33,156 nt of DNA from Thermoplasmata archaeon (GTDB lineage Archaea > Thermoplasmatota > Thermoplasmata > Lutacidiplasmatales > UBA184). Below, in pieces: positions 1-7,658 of this stretch (the first letter of the stretch is position 1; the number at the start of each line of letters is the position of its first letter). The notes beneath the pieces were generated by a model. It was not told the origin of the DNA. It worked only from the letters and a program-made list of their open reading frames with translations, and searched no databases. The DNA lies in contig JAKIVT010000010.1 in the NCBI GenBank assembly GCA_022750415.1, forward strand, positions 1 to 33,156, written 5' to 3'. The position numbers and the translations under genes were made by a program.

Positions 1-2
1 AG

Positions 3-2897
3 AACCAGTACGCGTGGCCGCCGGGGCAGGTCTACCCGCACCTCGCGACCGGCGTCTCGACCTACGGGTCCACCACGAAGGGGTTCGATTTCCCGACCGG
101 GTGGGGCTCGATCAACGTCTGGAACTTCGCCCAGGACCTGCTGCAGATCGAGCAGATGCCGGGGACGTTCATCACCGTCAACGCGAGCAGCAACCACTAC
201 GCTCCGCTCGAGTGGACGGACCTGACGACCAACAACACCTATACGATTCACGTCAACGCGACAGGGACGTTCGCCTCGAGTTCCCCCGTGGTTACGGCCG
301 AATTCTTCGGGAGCAACGGTGTCAACAGTAGCATGAACCCGACGCTGACCCCGACGTTCTCCCCAGCCACGGGGTTCGACTTCACGTTGAACACCTCCCT
401 CCCGCCGTACGCACCGCTATTTTCGGCGGGACTACTGATCTTGACCATCGGCAACGCAACGAACCCAAGCTCAGGGTTCTTGTACGACTGGATTTCCCAG
501 CAGATCCCGACCGGCCCCCTCAACGTGACCGTCGTTGCCCCCAGCACGAGTGGAGAGGTCGGCGGGTACGCCGAATTCAACGCGTTCCTCGGGTTCGGTC
601 CTCCGACGGTGGACCCGGCGTGTTGCGGCGCGCTATTCGCCAACACGTTCACCGTGCGCGTCACGCAGGGCGGACAGCCCGTCTACGACGCGCTCGTCGT
701 CGCCTCGGTGTCCTCGACCAACCTCCTCGCGTTCTCCGGCTCCCTCGCGGAGGCCCAGTCAGACTCGTTCGGCAACCCCCACTACAAGTCCCCCACGCAG
801 GTTTCGCAGTCCCTGACGAACGCGACGGGCTACGCCCTCGTGTACACCTGGAACGTGATCGCCCCCACGACGTTCTTCGTGAACGCGACGTACGGCGCAT
901 CGTTCGGCGGCACCACCTACCAGATCCTGCCCGGTCCGAACGTCGGGATCAGCGACAACTCCGGCGGGACAATGTCGAACTTCAACGTCATCCGGTGGAT
1001 CCTCTACGCGACCCACCAGAACGACTCGGCGAGTTCCATCGCTCGGGAGGAGCCGAACGCCCTCAACCAGACGGCGTTCTGGAACCTGATGTACGGCTGG
1101 CAGGGCGAGCGGGTCACCGTCAACGTCTCGAACTACACCGGGGCGCCCCTCTCCGGCTCGAACGTCTGGCTCGGTACCTTCGATTCGGGTCGGGAAACGA
1201 AGTTCGAGCGGTACGAAAGCACCGGCTCGACCCTCGGGGTCACGAACACGTCCGGGACGGCGGCCCAGACCAACAACAACGGTCAGGCAGTCATCCAAAT
1301 CCCCGACAACATGTCGGATACGGGATTCTTCTCCACGACGGCCCAGGGCCAGACGTCGGGGTGGGGCTGGATTGCCACGGACATTCCCGGTTCCGTGAAT
1401 CGGACGTTCCAGTACCAGGAGCCGTGCATCCCGACCCTGCCCACGTTTACGGCGTTGATCCACTGCGAGTTCAATAACTCGTACCAGCGGAATTACACCG
1501 CGGCGCCGATCCTGGTGCTCCCGAACCCGGTCGCCGTCACCGTGCAGACCCCGAGCCGCCTCCCGCTCGACTTCTTCGGAGTCGGCGCGAACGTGTCGTT
1601 CGAGGTCAACGTCTCCCTGCCGTTCCTCGACCCGGTCGCGGGGAACAACATCGGGTGGAACTGGCCGGCCTCCCGGGAGCACATCACCGCGATCCAGGCG
1701 TTCGTCGACGGGCACTTCGCCCTCGACCTGTCGCCGACGTCCCCGCCGTTCTGGCAGAACTACACGAAGTTCGGCAACCTGTCGAACACGTTCGCCCCGG
1801 GAACGCACTTCCTAACCCTGGTCGTCAACGACAGCCAGGGGCGGACGTTCACGGACACCCAGCAGTTCATCGTCGGGGGCGTCACGATCACCAACCTCGG
1901 GATCAACAACCTCTACACGGTGGTGCCGTTCGTCGTCAACTGGACGCTCGAGCTTCCCCCCGGCGACGTGTACAATTACACGTTCAGCCAGACGTTCGAC
2001 CTCCGCTACGTCACCCCGAGCTGCGGGTCCCCGCGGAACCCGTGCCCGACGGTCGTCAACCTGACGGAGAAGATCCACGACGGCCAGGTGCTCTACAACC
2101 AGTCGATCAACCTGACCCTCATGGGGCTCGACCACTTCTACGCGGGTTCTGGAGGGTATCCGCCGGGTCAGTACCAGGTGATCATCTGGCTCAACGCGAA
2201 CCATTCCGGTTCGATCGCGAAGGAGGTGAACACGTTCCTGATCTTCGCCCCGGTCGTGGGCGGGATCACGGGTCCGGGCACCAACGCCACTGTCCCGCTC
2301 GGCAACGTGACGCTGGCGTACTCCTACCAGGGCGGCTACATCGTCAACGCGTCGCTGTTCGTCTACTCGAACACCGACATGCTCAATCCGGTCTTCAAGG
2401 CCGGAGCGTACGTGCCGGCCGTCGGGGAGCAGCCGCGGGCGGGCGCCGCCACATGGCAGGCGGTCCAGACGGGAATGTACGATGTGGTCCTCTTACTCGG
2501 GACCCCGTACGCGAACTACACGGCGCACGATTGGATCAACGTCACCAATCCGAACGGGTTGGTGTTCCTCAACCAGTCGAAGGGGAACACGCCACTGATC
2601 TCGCTCTCGTCCGCCGCGCTGGCGACGATCCTCGCGATGGTCGCCCTGATCGTCGGGCTGTTCCTCGGCCTGATCGCCGCCCCCGCCCTCCGGCCAACCC
2701 TGACCGGCACGGCGGCGTCGGGGTCCTCCGCCCCCAAGCCGTGGGACGAGGGAAAGCCGACGACCGGTGGAGCGGCGGCGTCGGGAACGGCCGAAGGCAC
2801 GCCGGGGGGCCTCAGCTGCCCGATCTGCCACGAGCCGATGACCAGCCAGTTCGCCCTGCACCAGCACCAGCAGGTCGTGCACGGACTCGAAGAGTAG
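3..2897 (+). CDS. C-terminal part of an S53 (sedolisin)-like surface protein; Ig-like domains, C-terminal TM helix and terminal C2H2 zinc finger (5'-truncated at window edge)
   Basis: The frame is open from base 3: NQYAWPPGQVYPHLATGVSTYGSTTKGFDFPTGWGSINVWNFAQDLL resembles the S53 C-terminal GYD-x-x-TGWGS motif. It continues through Asn/Thr-rich beta-sandwich-like sequence, TM segment AALATILAMVALIVGLFLGLIAAPAL, and CPIC-x12-HQQVVH (CX2CX12HX4H). The listed ORF start at 156 is internal. Confidence 0.75.
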   Translation, partial: NQYAWPPGQVYPHLATGVSTYGSTTKGFDFPTGWGSINVWNFAQDLLQIEQMPGTFITVNASSNHYAPLEWTDLTTNNTYTIHVNATGTFASSSPVVTAEFFGSNGVNSSMNPTLTPTFSPATGFDFTLNTSLPPYAPLFSAGLLILTIGNATNPSSGFLYDWISQQIPTGPLNVTVVAPSTSGEVGGYAEFNAFLGFGPPTVDPACCGALFANTFTVRVTQGGQPVYDALVVASVSSTNLLAFSGSLAEAQSDSFGNPHYKSPTQVSQSLTNATGYALVYTWNVIAPTTFFVNATYGASFGGTTYQILPGPNVGISDNSGGTMSNFNVIRWILYATHQNDSASSIAREEPNALNQTAFWNLMYGWQGERVTVNVSNYTGAPLSGSNVWLGTFDSGRETKFERYESTGSTLGVTNTSGTAAQTNNNGQAVIQIPDNMSDTGFFSTTAQGQTSGWGWIATDIPGSVNRTFQYQEPCIPTLPTFTALIHCEFNNSYQRNYTAAPILVLPNPVAVTVQTPSRLPLDFFGVGANVSFEVNVSLPFLDPVAGNNIGWNWPASREHITAIQAFVDGHFALDLSPTSPPFWQNYTKFGNLSNTFAPGTHFLTLVVNDSQGRTFTDTQQFIVGGVTITNLGINNLYTVVPFVVNWTLELPPGDVYNYTFSQTFDLRYVTPSCGSPRNPCPTVVNLTEKIHDGQVLYNQSINLTLMGLDHFYAGSGGYPPGQYQVIIWLNANHSGSIAKEVNTFLIFAPVVGGITGPGTNATVPLGNVTLAYSYQGGYIVNASLFVYSNTDMLNPVFKAGAYVPAVGEQPRAGAATWQAVQTGMYDVVLLLGTPYANYTAHDWINVTNPNGLVFLNQSKGNTPLISLSSAALATILAMVALIVGLFLGLIAAPALRPTLTGTAASGSSAPKPWDEGKPTTGGAAASGTAEGTPGGLSCPICHEPMTSQFALHQHQQVVHGLEE

Positions 2898-3014
2898 GCG
2901 CTCTCCGAACCCTTTCCCTCGCGTCCGGGCGGCGGCTGTCCCGCTGCCGGCTCCGGTTATCCGTCGCTCGCGGAGGCGGCGACGCCGCCCCAGGCGGCCG
3001 TCGTCTCCGCGACA

Positions 3015-3022
3015 TTTAAGTA
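3015..3022 (+). promoter_or_regulatory. Candidate archaeal TATA box (TTTAAGTA) for the 3044 gene
   Basis: AT-rich octamer in GC-rich context, about 26 nt upstream of the ATG at 3044; spacing suggests a nearly leaderless transcript. Confidence 0.45.
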
Positions 3023-3043
3023 ATGAAAGTCGTCACCTGACCT

Positions 3044-4636
3044 ATGCGCCAATCTTCGGTACTTCGGGTTGGGACGATTGCCATTTTGGCCGTTCTTCTG
3101 GTCGCCCTGTCCGTCGGAGCTGGCGTGTTCGCCTTCCCGTCGGGCATGGCCGTCCGGACGGCCGGAGGGGCGCATTCTGAATCCGCCCGGACGTTCGCGG
3201 CGCCGCACGCCGCCTTGGCCGCCCATGCGCCCGCCCCCGCGATGGCTCGGCACGCGGCGGCCCACCCCGGCGCGAACGCCACCAACAACACGACCCTGAC
3301 GAACATCACCATCGCCCCGCTCAACAGCACGATTGCACCCGGCAGCACGGTGGTCCTGACGGCCACCCTGACCTGCAAGTCCAACAACACGGCCAACGGG
3401 ACGGTCGTCGCCTGCCCCACGAACCTGACGGCCAACGTGAGCTACACGTGGTCGGTTGGGACACCGTTCGCCGGCACTCTCAACGAGTCGAACCAATCGT
3501 CCGTGACGTTCATCGCGGGCTGGGCGACGTCCTCGACCACAGTGGGCGTGACGGGGGCTCTGTCGGACTTCCCCACCTACAACAACTCGACCATCAACGC
3601 GCCACCGGCGACCGTCAACGTGGCGACGAGCGAGGCCCCGGTCATCACGATCGCGTTCACGACCGCCTTCCAAGTGTACATGCAGGTCCCGTGGGACCTG
3701 ACGTTCACGGTCTCGGTGACCGGCGGTTCGATTGCGCCGAGCTCGACCTGGGTGAACGTGAACGTTCGGGACCTGATTCCGACGTGCGGCAGCCAGTACA
3801 GCTTCCTGGGCGCTCCCCCGTGCCCCGAGTTGATCAACGTCTCGATGCCGGTGACGAGCGGGCAGTCGACCTTCTCGTACATGATCAACTACACCAACCT
3901 GGACCAGAACGGGTACGCGAACCCAACGGCGGGGGTCTTCCCGGCGGACGTGTTCCAGTTCATCGCCTGGGTGTCCGACAACAACAGCGCGGCCAACCAG
4001 ACGGCGGGCCTGGAGCAGAACGCCTACCTGGTCTTCCATACCCCGAGCGGGATCTTCGCGCAACCGGTCCCCGGTGACAGCCTCTCGACCGGCAACGTGA
4101 GCTTCGCCGTGACGTACTACGGCGACTACCTGCAGGCGGCCGAGCTGATCGTCAAGAACGCAACGGGACAGGTGGTGTTCGTCCAGGCGGTCTTCGCCGT
4201 CGGACAGGGGAACCGTACCGTGGTCGCTCCGACCATGTGGCTCGCGGTGACGCCGGGGCAATACACGGCGTACATCAACTTCACCACGCCGTACGGGTCG
4301 TACCAGAGCTCGCAGAAGTACACGGTCATCCCGGCGGGCCAGACGATCTACATCAACCAGACGGCGTACCACAACGCGTCGTTGCTCGGTGGCCTTTCTC
4401 AGGGGCTCTCGGGAATGTTGCTGCTGGTCATCGGCCTGATCATCGGACTGGTGGTCGCGCTGGTCCTCGGCCGGATGATGTGGGGCACCCCCAGCCAGCC
4501 CTCGTCTCCCCAGCCGTGGTCGCCCACGCAGAGTAGCGACTCGAGCGGGACGACGTCCAGCGGCGGAACTTCCTCGACCCCTCCCTCCACGGGTAGCTCG
4601 GACATGAGTTCCGAGGGCTCGACGACGGACAAGTAG
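3044..4636 (+). CDS. Secreted/membrane-anchored surface protein: N-terminal signal, sequon-rich ectodomain, C-terminal TM helix, Ser/Thr-rich tail
   Basis: N-terminal hydrophobic segment (VGTIAILAVLLVALSVGAGVFAF), many NxS/T sequons, TM segment GMLLLVIGLIIGLVVALVLG, low-complexity tail. Resembles the C-terminal part of the upstream CDS. Confidence 0.85.
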   Translation: MRQSSVLRVGTIAILAVLLVALSVGAGVFAFPSGMAVRTAGGAHSESARTFAAPHAALAAHAPAPAMARHAAAHPGANATNNTTLTNITIAPLNSTIAPGSTVVLTATLTCKSNNTANGTVVACPTNLTANVSYTWSVGTPFAGTLNESNQSSVTFIAGWATSSTTVGVTGALSDFPTYNNSTINAPPATVNVATSEAPVITIAFTTAFQVYMQVPWDLTFTVSVTGGSIAPSSTWVNVNVRDLIPTCGSQYSFLGAPPCPELINVSMPVTSGQSTFSYMINYTNLDQNGYANPTAGVFPADVFQFIAWVSDNNSAANQTAGLEQNAYLVFHTPSGIFAQPVPGDSLSTGNVSFAVTYYGDYLQAAELIVKNATGQVVFVQAVFAVGQGNRTVVAPTMWLAVTPGQYTAYINFTTPYGSYQSSQKYTVIPAGQTIYINQTAYHNASLLGGLSQGLSGMLLLVIGLIIGLVVALVLGRMMWGTPSQPSSPQPWSPTQSSDSSGTTSSGGTSSTPPSTGSSDMSSEGSTTDK

Positions 4637-4648
4637 GGACACTGAGGG

Positions 4649-4676
4649 CCTCCCCCCGGCGAAAGCCGGGGGGAGG
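4649..4676. terminator. Perfect 12-bp GC hairpin with GAAA tetraloop between convergent genes
   Basis: cctccccccggc-gaaa-gccggggggagg; lies between the stop codons at 4636 (+) and 4755 (-). Confidence 0.6.
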
Positions 4677-4754
4677 GTTCGACCGCCCGAACCCCTTCCG
4701 CTTGTTGCTTTTGGAAGGTTCTCGGAGTCGGGTGGCCCCCGGGGGGCGCGGAAT

Positions 4755-5984
4755 CTAGGCGAACCGGAGGGCCGGAAATTTCCGGCGCCACGCCAGGACT
4801 TCGGCGGCGACCCGTTCCTTCTGGACCCCAGCCCGGACGAGGAAGTCGGCCAGGCGAGGCATGTCGTCGGGCGTCAGCCCGAGGCGGGTGACCTCCGCGG
4901 TTCCCAGCCGGCCCGCGAGGTCGCCCACGAGCCGTTGCTTCTCCCACCGGCGGGCCAACGCCCCGGGGGCGATCCCGTGGCGTCGCATGAGTTCCGAGCG
5001 GTCGAGGAGGAGCTGGTGCGAACGGGTGAAGCCCTGCGCCTCGGCGACGAGGGGGATCTTCCGCTCCGTGAGCGCCCGGCCGAGCGCCTGAGAGTTCTGG
5101 ACGACGGTCCGGGCGTACTCCGGTCCGACCCGCTCGAGCTCCAGCACCGTCTGGGCGACGCCCGCGATCCGGTTCCAATGGGCGTTGTCGAACACCCGCC
5201 AGACGAGCGCCGGGTCGATCTGGTCGAACAGGTCGGTCCGGTCCGTGGCAAGGATTCCGCCTTGCGGACCGGGGAACGACTTGTGCGTGCTCCCGTAGAG
5301 GATGTCGGCCCCTTCCCGGAGCGGGTCCTGGAACTCCCCTCCGGCGATCAGACCGAGCACGTGCGAAGCGTCGTAGAAGACCAAGGCACCAATCGAGTGG
5401 GCCGCCTCGGCGATTGGGGCCATCGGGTACGGAAACAGGAAGAAGCTCTGCCCGAGGACGACGGCGTTCGGACGCTCCCGGCGGATCTCGGCGGCGGCCG
5501 TTTCGGGCTCGACCGAGAATCCCGGACCGTCGGCCGGGAGCGGTCGGACCTCCCAGCCGAACAGCGCCGGGAGATACCCCGGGGCGTATCCGTCGTACCC
5601 GCCCTGGTCGGGGGAAATGGCGAGGATCTTCGACCCCTTGGGCAGGAGCGGCACCAGGGCCGACATGGCGGCGATGTGGCCGGAGAGGGGTCGGACCGTC
5701 GCGTGTTGGGCTTTGAACAGCCGCGCGCACGCCGCGTTTCCGAGCGCTTCGATCTCGTCGGTGTACTTCGTCCCGGCGTAGCTGTTGTCGATCGTCTCGC
5801 CGTGAAACTTCGTGACGACGGGGAGGGTGTAGCGCCCGGCGAGGTCGCTCGCGAGGAAGCTGCGGGCCTTGGGCGAGACGGCGTTCTCGCTCGGCAGGAG
5901 ATTGAACACCGAGCGACCGCGCCAGCGGTCGTGGGCCCGGACGAGCCGGAGGAGGCGGGCTTCGTCAGGCGGGAGTTCGGGCAT
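4755..5984 (-). CDS. glyA: Serine hydroxymethyltransferase-like PLP enzyme
   Basis: NLLPSENAVSPKARSFLASDLAGRY, SYAGTKYTDEIE, and PLP-lysine region YGSTHKSFPGPQGG. Confidence 0.8.
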   Translation of the reverse strand: MPELPPDEARLLRLVRAHDRWRGRSVFNLLPSENAVSPKARSFLASDLAGRYTLPVVTKFHGETIDNSYAGTKYTDEIEALGNAACARLFKAQHATVRPLSGHIAAMSALVPLLPKGSKILAISPDQGGYDGYAPGYLPALFGWEVRPLPADGPGFSVEPETAAAEIRRERPNAVVLGQSFFLFPYPMAPIAEAAHSIGALVFYDASHVLGLIAGGEFQDPLREGADILYGSTHKSFPGPQGGILATDRTDLFDQIDPALVWRVFDNAHWNRIAGVAQTVLELERVGPEYARTVVQNSQALGRALTERKIPLVAEAQGFTRSHQLLLDRSELMRRHGIAPGALARRWEKQRLVGDLAGRLGTAEVTRLGLTPDDMPRLADFLVRAGVQKERVAAEVLAWRRKFPALRFA

Positions 5985-6567
5985 CGGACTTCGCGGCGGC
6001 AGTGGGGATTTGGCCGTACCCGCTCGCCGTCTTCCGGTGCTCGCGGTTCCCGCAGCGCGGGCACCGCAGCTCCTTGTCGCCCCGCCCGAGGAGGCCGTGG
6101 CACGATTGGCAGCGCGCCGCGACCACGCCGAGGTCGGAGGCGGCGGTGGAGAGCTTGACCGACGGGTGGCTCTGCAGGACCCGAGCCACGATCAGGTCGC
6201 CCGGAGCGAACTCGTCGGAAAGCGCCTCGGTGTAGCCGTCCTTCGCCTTCGAGATGTGGACCGTCCCTTCCGGGGCGCCGGGGACGGGCCGCTGGCTCGT
6301 GGCGGCGGTGAGGATCGTGACGATCGCCATGGCGCTCTTGACCTCGTCGACGCGGCCGTACACGAGGTCGTCGTCGTGGACGCTCGGGATTGCGTTCAAG
6401 GCGTCGACGCTCACCGCCCGGTCGCTCGGGTCCACGCGGCGGTGGCCGAGGAGGCAGGCGTAGATCTTCCCCCGGTCCTCGTACGTGCCGTGGCCGGGAA
6501 CGAACTCTTCAGCGGTGCCGAGGAGCTCGCCAGGGATGACGAGGGTGTCGCGTGCTTCGCTGCTCAT
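5965..6567 (-). CDS. csl4: Archaeal exosome RNA-binding subunit Csl4-like protein (S1 domain plus zinc ribbon)
   Basis: Start MSSEARDTLVIPGELLGTAEEFVPGHGTYEDRGKIYA, S1-like region, C-terminal CQSCHG...CPRCGN zinc ribbon. ATGA overlap with the upstream methylase supports the 6567 start rather than 6882. Confidence 0.85.
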   Translation of the reverse strand: MSSEARDTLVIPGELLGTAEEFVPGHGTYEDRGKIYACLLGHRRVDPSDRAVSVDALNAIPSVHDDDLVYGRVDEVKSAMAIVTILTAATSQRPVPGAPEGTVHISKAKDGYTEALSDEFAPGDLIVARVLQSHPSVKLSTAASDLGVVAARCQSCHGLLGRGDKELRCPRCGNREHRKTASGYGQIPTAAAKSDARTPA

Positions 6568-7175
6568 TTCGACGGTCCTTGTGTGCGGATCACCCAGAGG
6601 TCGACCGGGAGCTCGACCGAACGCTTCCGGTGGTGCCGGAACGTCGGGCCGAGCGTCCACGGGACCGGCCGTTGGGCCTCGACCCGCGCGCCGCGAGCGA
6701 CCGTGAGGCGCGCTATAAAGGTTCGGGAGTCGGCGAGCGCGAAGGCGTAGACGGCCCGCGGGCAGGCCAACGCCGCTTCCCAGAACGGGCGGTCGGCCCC
6801 CCGGGTCTGGGCCCCGAACGGGGGATTCATGACCACGGTCTCGGCCGCGGACTCCACCCCCGCGACGTCGCGGATCGTCCACGAGACGTGCGCCCCGGCG
6901 GCCGAGGCCGCGGATCGCGCGAGCTCGACGGCTCCCGGATCCGCTTCGATCCCCTCGACGGGGCCCGCTCCCAGGAGAGCGGCGCCGATGGCGAGTCGTC
7001 CCGTCCCGCTCCCCAGGTCGACGACCGAGCGGGCGGCGAGGTCCCCGCGGGCGAGCGCCTCGAACAACAGGTCGGCGGCCCGCTCCGGCGGGGTCGCGAC
7101 CTGCTCGCGCTTCGGGTCCGGGTTGGAAAACTCCGGCACCTGGGACAGGATCCGAACTAGCTCGCTCCGCCGCAT
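6564..7175 (-). CDS. METTL5-like predicted RNA (N6-adenine) methyltransferase
   Basis: SAM motif VVDLGSGTGRLAIGAALLGA and catalytic NPPFG; adjacent to Csl4. Confidence 0.85.
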   Translation of the reverse strand: MRRSELVRILSQVPEFSNPDPKREQVATPPERAADLLFEALARGDLAARSVVDLGSGTGRLAIGAALLGAGPVEGIEADPGAVELARSAASAAGAHVSWTIRDVAGVESAAETVVMNPPFGAQTRGADRPFWEAALACPRAVYAFALADSRTFIARLTVARGARVEAQRPVPWTLGPTFRHHRKRSVELPVDLWVIRTQGPSK

Positions 7176-7208
7176 CCTCCGCCGGTCCTCGTTCCGTAGG
7201 AAGGGGAT

Positions 7209-7314
7209 GCGGGGAGCCGGATTTGAACCGGCGAACGCCTACGCGACAGGATCTCTTCGGCGGGTTCGACCGCCGTTTAAGTCCTGCGCCGTTTCCGGGC
7301 TTGGCTATCCCCGC
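7209..7314 (-). tRNA. tRNA-Leu(UAA) with a 23-nt anticodon-loop intron (intron 7253-7275)
   Basis: Acceptor GCGGGGA/TCCCCGC, T-arm GCCGG-TTCAAAT-CCGGC, long variable arm CGC-GTAG-GCG, anticodon stem CAGGA/TCCTG. The spliced loop is CTTAAAA, giving anticodon UAA. Confidence 0.9.
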
Positions 7315-7318
7315 GCCG

Positions 7319-7618
7319 TTAGCGGGCGGGGATCGCCGTCGCCTGTTCCCGGGTCGGGGCCTTCCCCGGCGCGCGCTTCAGCGAGACGCGCTTCGGGAAG
7401 AACTTCAGGAGCACGACGTCGTTCACGGCCGACACCCACCGGTACGGAACGTTGACGGGCTTCGACTCGTCCACTAACAGCGGGTTCGTTTCGTCGACGT
7501 ACAGACCGTCGATCTTGGCGCCTTCGACGTCGACAACAACATTCTCGACTTCGCCCAGGAGCCGGCCCTCAGCGGTGTAGACCTGCCGCCCGAGGAGCTC
7601 CGTCATCTCGACCAGCAT
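7319..7618 (-). CDS. PRC-barrel domain protein
   Basis: MTELLGRQVYTAEGRLLGEVENVVVDVEGAKIDGLYVDE matches the PRC-barrel pattern; 99 aa, single domain. Confidence 0.8.
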   Translation of the reverse strand: MLVEMTELLGRQVYTAEGRLLGEVENVVVDVEGAKIDGLYVDETNPLLVDESKPVNVPYRWVSAVNDVVLLKFFPKRVSLKRAPGKAPTREQATAIPAR

Positions 7619-7658
7619 GAGTACGGCCTCTCGAAGGTTCCGACGGCGGCTACCCCTT

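Noticed and set aside
2957-4642. 561-aa minus-strand ORF opposite the surface protein
   Set aside because: Arg/Val/Gly-rich shadow of a gene with clear signal peptide and TM.
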